From NCBI RefSeq assembly GCF_000002235.5, contig NW_022145612.1:15368809-15432808 (forward strand): a stretch of DNA of 64,000 nt, read 5' to 3'. The translations under genes were made by a program, and so were the position numbers. Positions 57,294-64,000 of the stretch are shown here, one piece after another. This DNA is from Strongylocentrotus purpuratus. Lineage: Eukaryota; Echinodermata; Echinoidea; Camarodonta; Strongylocentrotidae. The notes under the pieces are model-generated. The model saw only the letters and a list, made by a program, of their open reading frames with translations. It searched no databases and was not told the origin of the DNA. The stretch's first letter is position 1; each line of letters opens with the position of its first letter.

Positions 57294-60200
57294 ATGATCA
57301 AAATATAACAGTGATGCAAGTCATTCTCTTCATTGTATAGCCGAACATTTGTTTTAGTTGGCACACACTGATATCACACAATCAAGTCATTTTTAATCGA
57401 TCATAACAATGTAGTAAACAAACTTTACGACTTACAAATATTCGAGCCAAAATGATTTTGTTTAAAAACAAGTAATTAGGTCAGGTCCTTGTGATAATGA
57501 AATCTAGAAGTAACTAGGTTGGCATCACTCCAGGTCGCAATAACTCTTGCATAAATCCTATTCGAGGTCAAGGCTTTAATCAAATCACGAGAAAATACAA
57601 GGAAATCGAAGGAATGTTATCAATATTCTTTAAAGGTAATAGTTAATTTGAGAAAAATAACACTCGTCATTGAGGCATGTAGCGATACACTCTTTCTCTT
57701 GGAAAGGCAACTTAGGTTTGTAGGTCATACATTGAGAAAGGAAAGACCCTAAATAAGATACTGACTGGAGAGAAAAAAAATGAGGGAGTGGTAAGAAGAC
57801 TGATACAGCATATCAAAATAGGATACATGTATTAGAAGTGTCAGCCTTAATTGCCGAAGAACAAACTGTACAAATCATTGTAACCATGGTAACAAACAAG
57901 CAAGCCCACTCATTACATGTAGTGTTAAAGCTCAGCCTGTGGCAACGATAATATGCTGGCCACGTTCAATGTCAAATACTTTCACCGATTTAATTCATAA
58001 ATTAAAAATACTTTTTATTTTCGATCCACTTGAAGATGGTAAGATTGTTTTTTAATCTAAGTTAAAGGTTACAGGTTATACTAAGTTGATCTACCAACAT
58101 TAAACATTTTCTCCATTTCAGGGAAAATATGAACTTAGAAGCAAACTTTTCTGACACGATTTCTATTCTTGGCAAGTATTATTTAATAATATCCATGAAA
58201 ATAGTTGTGTTTTTCAAGTTAGAAACATGTATCAATGTGGTGACATGTTTAAAAAACTTTCCATCGGGTGTTTTTTTTTTTTTTTTTTTTTTACTCACCA
58301 TAACCATGACATTAATTTCCCCCATACCACCTCAATCACCATTGTTTACTTTTGATCACGTTGGCAGAAGGTGGCTGGCGGACGTTGGAACTGTCAAAAA
58401 CCTCTTTCTTAACTTCTGGGACTTTTGCCAAAAGGCCAAGCAGGTTTGCCCTTCGCTGGCATCGTGAGATCGCGTGTTCATTGTGCATTGTTTTCTGCGA
58501 CGGATCAAATAGGATTTAATGGTTTATTCTTTCAAGCGATGCAATTGTTCTGGCAAATTTATTCTTTTTCACCAAACTTTGAGACATTATTTCTTTTGTG
58601 ATTTCTTTTTGTCTTTAACTTTATTGCATTTGAGTTAACCATTTTACCAAATGTTATAACATCAAATGACTGTACTTGATTATGTATTCTGTTGGCTTGC
58701 GTGAAATGTATCTTCTAATAACAAACTTCTGCCAAACAAAAATTCTATTCAATGTCACAACTCACGTGAAACAAGATGGATCTGTGCCAAAATAATTATA
58801 TAGACACATTCTAGGTAGAAGGTTGATCGACGTCAGTGGTTCACCTTCAATCACCCTCAATGATACCTCCACATTCCTTAACCTGGTAATATAGTTTCAC
58901 GACATACGTTTAGGCTTATTAGGCTAGTATGATCACAAAGACTCTCGAGAAACCATGTTTGGAATAACGTTCGCACAATCCGCACATGTCAGAATAATAG
59001 CCGAGTCTTAATAATAATGCTTGATGTTGATTTTGTGAAAGTCTTTATAATCATGCTCAGCTATGGCTATTCACCAAATTTATTTCGATGTTCCATAATA
59101 ATCAATTTTCAAAGAATGGGAATTGTTTCTGCTTATCAGTGCAATCTAGGGGTGATGAATGATTCATCTAGTTGATCACTTTCTGTTAACCTTGTTCTCT
59201 TCCCTTCAAAGGAAATAATTACGCTCAAAATCGAGGCACCACACTTCGTGTGTGTGTGTGTGTGTGTGTGTTATTGCCATTATGACGTTACTGTGTAAAT
59301 ACTAAGTATATTGGTCAAAATCGTGAAAGAAATCAAGTCATGTCGAAATATATCGTATGATATACTTTGGAAACAATCCGTGAACGCCATCGATCCAAAA
59401 CCTCTAGTTCAAACGTCAACTAGGGCACCCAGGCCCAATAAAAGCTAAAATCCCTAACAAGTTCAGTTGTGGAATTAAGGATGATGTTTTATTTGCATTT
59501 ATATATCTGGACTATCTTTAATCATGTTAATGTTGTTTTATTCTATCTTGAGAAAACAACTACAAGAACAACAACAATACATTTGAATTTGAATTGAATT
59601 TATTAACAACAACACATCACAATAATGACAGTACATATGAACAATCATACAATGCAAAAAATAATACTGATACATGTATACATAATATAAGAGTAATGTC
59701 GATTAAACAGTAATGAACTGATCGACCCACATAACTATTCGAAGCAACAAACAAAATACATTTAATCAATTCATTTTGCTCCCAGGACATGAACACTGTT
59801 ACAAAAAACGCTCCCGATATGGGATATGCAATTCAGGATCATAATGCTGGACTTTCTATATAATATCATGTCGTCAAAAACTCTCACAGATCTCAACATC
59901 TTTTGTTATGTAAAAAGCTGTGCGTGATAGATACGGTAACTCGAGATTCTGATAAATTCGTACCTTTCTTCTCAAGTCTTCTACTTTTCCTTGAAATCAT
60001 ATACTAGTACATGAAACAAAATGTAAACATGTTTTGATCCGACGTAAACCAGTGTGCTCGTTACTATAGCAATGGATTGTTTTCAAAGTATAAAATGACC
60101 TCATCTGCGTTGGAAAGAAAATGTGCAGGTAGGCCTAGTTTAATCGATTTGCTTATGATGGCCATGAGGACACTATGTTGGTATCATATATCATGTGTAC

Positions 60201-60552
60201 ATCGGTAAGATCCTTCGAAGTATGAGGCTATTGTACTATTTACCTTTTTTCACCATGGTCGTGATATTGAATTGTTTATTGTCTTGGGCTAATAATGTTT
60301 GACAACGAACAAATAAATGTTCAGCGTTTATAGTGCGAGCAAATTTATAATGTTCCTATCTAACGAGAGTTAAACAAATTCTATTCAAACGACAGTTTTG
60401 ACTCAACCCTGGAATAATAAATGTCATCGTAACTAGAGTGATCTCGAAGGAGATTTCATACCATTGTCACCCCTTTACATATACTTATTATTAATTTTTA
60501 TTTTTTATTTATTTATTTATTATTATTATTATTTTTTTTTAAATTGTATTTA

Positions 60553-60583
<31 letters not shown>

Positions 60584-62795
60584 TTTATTTTATTATTTTT
60601 TTTTTTTTTGGGGGGGGGGCACATATTAGCGAGTGCTCCCCTTTAAAACCCAAGTCAAAGATATCTTTTAAATAATTTGGGAGAAAAGAATCATCAAAGA
60701 GTATGAAGACCTGTTTTTGCTTGTCAATTTTTTGACATAGAAAAAGATATTATGGAACAGTGCCAGCTTGAATCTGCAACATCTTGAGAGCAACGACCTC
60801 GAATACAATGATCTTAAATGTACTTCTTCAAAATGTTCTAAATTGCTTTGTTTGCACTCACTTCATATACCACCAAACGACTCTATACATCGACTCCGAT
60901 TTTTTGGTCAGTTGGCAATGAAATTGCTTTTTCGGTCTGTAGTCGGTCTCGCATCGGTCTCGTTGGAATGACTGAGGTATCGTTCCTCAAAAACTCCGCC
61001 AAACCTACTCCATACTGATTCCAGACCACGGATCTTTTCCATTAACATTATGGTAAAGTAATGTTATATTCGGTTTGTTGTCGGTCTGGTGGCGGTCTCG
61101 TTGGCTGACTGAGGTATACCCAAACATTCCTGGATGCTATTCGAGTTGAGGGGGGACGAGGGGAGGGGAAGGGGGTAGTGGGGGAGAAGTATGACGCAGC
61201 AGCCATACAAAATAACAAATATAATGTAATCACGGGAAAGATTTCTCAACAAAGAAGAGGATTGTAGATACGGCCATTTTGGTTTCACTAAATGATGAGG
61301 CAAAAATATGTTTGCCTATATGCACAATTAAACAACTTTTACTTTCTCTTGACAATGTTGTATATCATTCTAAGATTAATAAATATGTAATTATGCTTTC
61401 ACAACAAGTTATAATAAGCTTATGAGATATAATTAGTTCTTAGAAAAGGCGTAGATTAAATAGGATTGAACATAGATGAAGTAAAACGAAATGAAAAGGT
61501 GCAAAAACAGCCAATAGAAATGAAACGTTTTTCCAGGGCACGTGTTGCAAACACCATGCTCGTTCATTAATAATGCAACATTATGATGGACGTGAAAGAT
61601 ATTTTCTTTGATATCACGTGTTCCTACAACTCTCAAGTCTCTCACTGTCTGTAGGATAATAGTCATTGACGTGTCGTTGTTTTTGTCGTTGTGTAACTTG
61701 TGTCATGAGTAGATAATAGGGGTATGGGATATTGCTTTCTATAGCGGATTTACTGGGGAGGGGCACAAACGACCCTTGTCGTTTAAAAAAATCTAAGTAA
61801 TTCATACCCAGAGTACAACATGGAAAATGCATCCCTTTATTATTTTCTTAATTTTGTTTTTGTTCCCCTTCGTATTTTAGACCAAAAAAGGATCTGTAAA
61901 ATATAAAAACTTGTTTTCTTGCTTGTCAGTGTTTTTTGTATCACCTTCCTATTTACACAATCCTGAATCTGCCCTGCTTTTCAAATACATGTTTCCATGA
62001 TATCCTACATAAAGACCTAAATGCAAAGAAGTAAACAATGTCTGGCATAAATGAACAATATTACTTAAAGGAAAAAAAAGTACAATTAAATTTTCTTCAA
62101 TTCACTGGTCCAGCTAGAGACGAAGATGTTACCAATCGTTAGATTTAAAGCACTAGTTTAACGGCTGACGTAAATGTGGTAAAACAATGGAGATGTCGGT
62201 TGATAAGATAGTGATCATGAATTGATTAAAGACTTGATTAATGATTTTATCATGATATCTCACATAATAGAAGAGCGACGTGCAAAAAAAATTGTATTTA
62301 CATTTCAATTTTCTTGATCAGTCCAATCTAATGGTGCAACTATTATATGGGCATCAACACGACGAAAGTGCGTCCATCAGTCATTTCATCATTACTTAAT
62401 CATTTCGATAACCGATGAATGTGTTTGATTTATCACTTCATACAGATTCATGTACATTATTAATGGAGTATCTGGTTAGTAGTCATCTTCGTGAAAATAC
62501 AACATGAGGATAAAACACGTGCCCACAATACGTGTTGATCCAATTCCGCGCGGTCATTGAAACATGTCAAACCATGGACCATTTTCAAACCCAGGCACCG
62601 AACTACACGTACTCTCGGCTTATTAAAACAATTTAAACGAAAATGTTATTAATTTTTGTTGACCGCCACACCAAAAGGTCTTGTATGTGGTATCAGTGTC
62701 TTATGGATAATTACGAGAGGTGATGATTAAAGATGTTGAGAACTGTGATGGTAGTATTCCTGGTGGGTGTTGATGGCGGCGGCGGTGGTGGCGGT
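57294..62795. other. Non-coding stretch with simple repeats
   Basis: Poly-T of 22 lies at 58,271-58,292, (GT)n at 59,248-59,271 and (TTTA/TTA)n at 60,488-60,610. Around 59,580-59,700 is a TTTGAATTTGAATTGAATTT block of the kind that ends some non-LTR elements on the other strand. Two CGGTCTCGTTGG loci lie at 60,940-61,110. No gene is recognised. Confidence 0.45.
60488..60610. repeat. TTA/TTTA-rich low-complexity tract ending in T and G runs
   Basis: Tandem TTA and TTTA words followed by a T-run and about nine G. Confidence 0.9.
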
Positions 62796-63875
62796 AGTGA
62801 TGGTGTTGGTGATGGTGGGGTGGTGGTGGTGGTGGTGCATGGTGGTGGTGGTGGTGGTGGTGATGGTGGTGGGGGTGGTGCTGATGATTATGATTATTAT
62901 GATGATGGTGGTCATTGGGTGGGGGTTATGATGGTGGTGGTGATGGTGCTGGTAGTGGTGATGGTGATGGTGATGATGATGGTGGTGGTGGTGGTAGCGC
63001 CGGTGATTATTGGTGATGGTGGTGGTGATGCTAGTAGTGATAATGATTATTGTGGTGGTCAGAACATGACCATAGGTATATCTGTATATTTGAAAACGTG
63101 CAAAATAATGACTACATAACTGCATAATACAACACCTATGGACCTTTTTAAGTTGTCTTTTGTACTTTGTATTTTGTATTTTGTATTTTATCACTTTATC
63201 GAATCTTGTTAATATGTGGTTCTCATGATTTGTTTTTATAAAATATACAAAGAAAGAAAGAAAAAAGTTGTGGGTCTTCACCAGTAATGACGCACACTTT
63301 AATGTTTTTATCTACATTTTTTCTTTAGGTAACAATACTTAACATTGTTCTCTCGTGAATTAAATAACAGGTCATTTGCAATGAGAGGTGTTGGATGGAA
63401 TATTTTGTTTATTCTCTCATCATTTATAAGTACAAATATTTTTGAGGCGTGGTCCACGAGCTAAATATATATTTTAATTCTCAATGATCAATGACGTATA
63501 TAACAACTTGTAAGGCTTCAACGACCTCCATTAGACACACTTCTTAATTCTTACTCGTTCACAATGATTGACACAGTGATGGTGTTGGTGATGGTGGGGT
63601 GGTGGGGTGGTGGTGTGGTGGTGTGGTGGTGGTGCATGGTGGTGGTGGTGGTGGTGATGGTGGTAGGGGTGGTGCTGATGATTATGATTATTATGATGAT
63701 GGTGGTCATTGGGTGGGGGTTATGATGGTGGTGGTGATGGTGCTGGTAGTGGTGATGGTGATGATGCTGGTGGTGGTGCTGGTGGTGGCGGTGGTGGTGG
63801 TGGCGCCGGTGATGATTGGTGATGGTGGTGGTGATGCTAGTGGTGATAATGATTATAGTGGTGGTCAGAACATGA
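62796..63875. repeat. Direct duplication of a GGT-rich tract
   Basis: 62,796-63,069 and 63,575-63,875 share AGTGATGGTGTTGGTGATGG, CTGATGATTATGATTATTAT, GTCATTGGGTGGGGGTTATG and GGTCAGAACATGA, in the same order. The differences are mainly GGT copy number. About 500 bp of unique AT-rich DNA lies between them, including a (TTTGTAT)n patch near 63,155-63,190. The long frames across them are compositional. Confidence 0.85.
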
Positions 63876-63939
63876 ACGTACTCTCTTAATTTCAAGGACT
63901 TATTTTAAAGTCCAAAGAATTTATTCTAAAGCCAAGGGG

Positions 63940-63975
63940 GACTTGGATCAGTGACAAGTGTCACTGATCCAAGTC
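63940..63975. repeat. 36-bp palindrome with perfect 17-bp arms
   Basis: GACTTGGATCAGTGACA at 63940-63956 pairs exactly with 63959-63975, with a 2-nt spacer. It is a strong cruciform-type sequence 25 bp from the window edge. Confidence 0.9.
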
Positions 63976-64000
63976 AGAAGCCTTGATCAACGTGCTAAAT

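Noticed and set aside
62727-63895. Frames of 96-184 codons rich in His/Thr or Gly/Val
   Set aside because: Compositional products of the duplicated GGT tract.
1-64000. Endogenous virus or LTR element, Polinton, CRISPR array
   Set aside because: No paired long terminal repeats, no gag/pol/env, capsid or integrase words, and no spaced identical repeats were seen.

Overview
This looks like about 64 kb of gene-poor, AT-rich animal nuclear DNA, most likely from a sea urchin (echinoid). The evidence is: GT-AG introns; no operon structure; many GA, GATA, CAN and poly-G microsatellites; the TAGGCCTA/AGATCTAG word style common in echinoid introns; and three copies of a tRNA-derived SINE whose 3' body matches what I remember of sea-urchin SINEs. 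The species cannot be fixed from the sequence alone. Only one gene is well supported.

Layout. 1-11.1 kb: largely non-coding, with an 80-bp hairpin near the left edge, a cluster of ACCACGTGGT palindromes, and a weak gene candidate at 6.2-6.8 kb. 11.15-13.28 kb: a 2,125-bp foldback element with 314-bp terminal inverted repeats (TIRs) that read as identical, and a perfect 8-bp target duplication. Its interior is an inverted array of pyrimidine-rich units. 13.3-21.7 kb: non-coding with microsatellites. 21.77-27.08 kb: a 5.3-kb element bounded by an 18-bp perfect TIR inside longer homologous ends and flanked by a 9-bp near-perfect target duplication. It carries a three-exon gene for a 319-residue protein with two Cys/His modules. 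27.1-50.2 kb: non-coding, with SINE pieces, a MITE with 23-bp TIRs, and many simple repeats.

50.2-57.3 kb: a rearranged duplication cluster. Short modules (called A, B, C and D here) are repeated in tandem. A gene-like segment (E, at 52.4-53.97 kb) has an inverted, shorter copy (E', at 55.76-56.81 kb). At E' two modules lie back to back and look like one divergent promoter, with an NRF1-type palindrome and a ZNF143-like box. In the left cluster the same two halves are separated, and each is joined to a copy of module B. Two later insertions interrupt this cluster: a 399-bp hAT-like MITE with an 8-bp target duplication, and a GGACAATTACC foldback. 57.3-64 kb: non-coding, with a duplicated GGT-rich tract and a 36-bp palindrome near the right edge.

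I saw no rRNA gene, no convincing free-standing tRNA gene, no CRISPR array, no paired long terminal repeats and no viral genes. Most long open frames are translations of low-complexity DNA.
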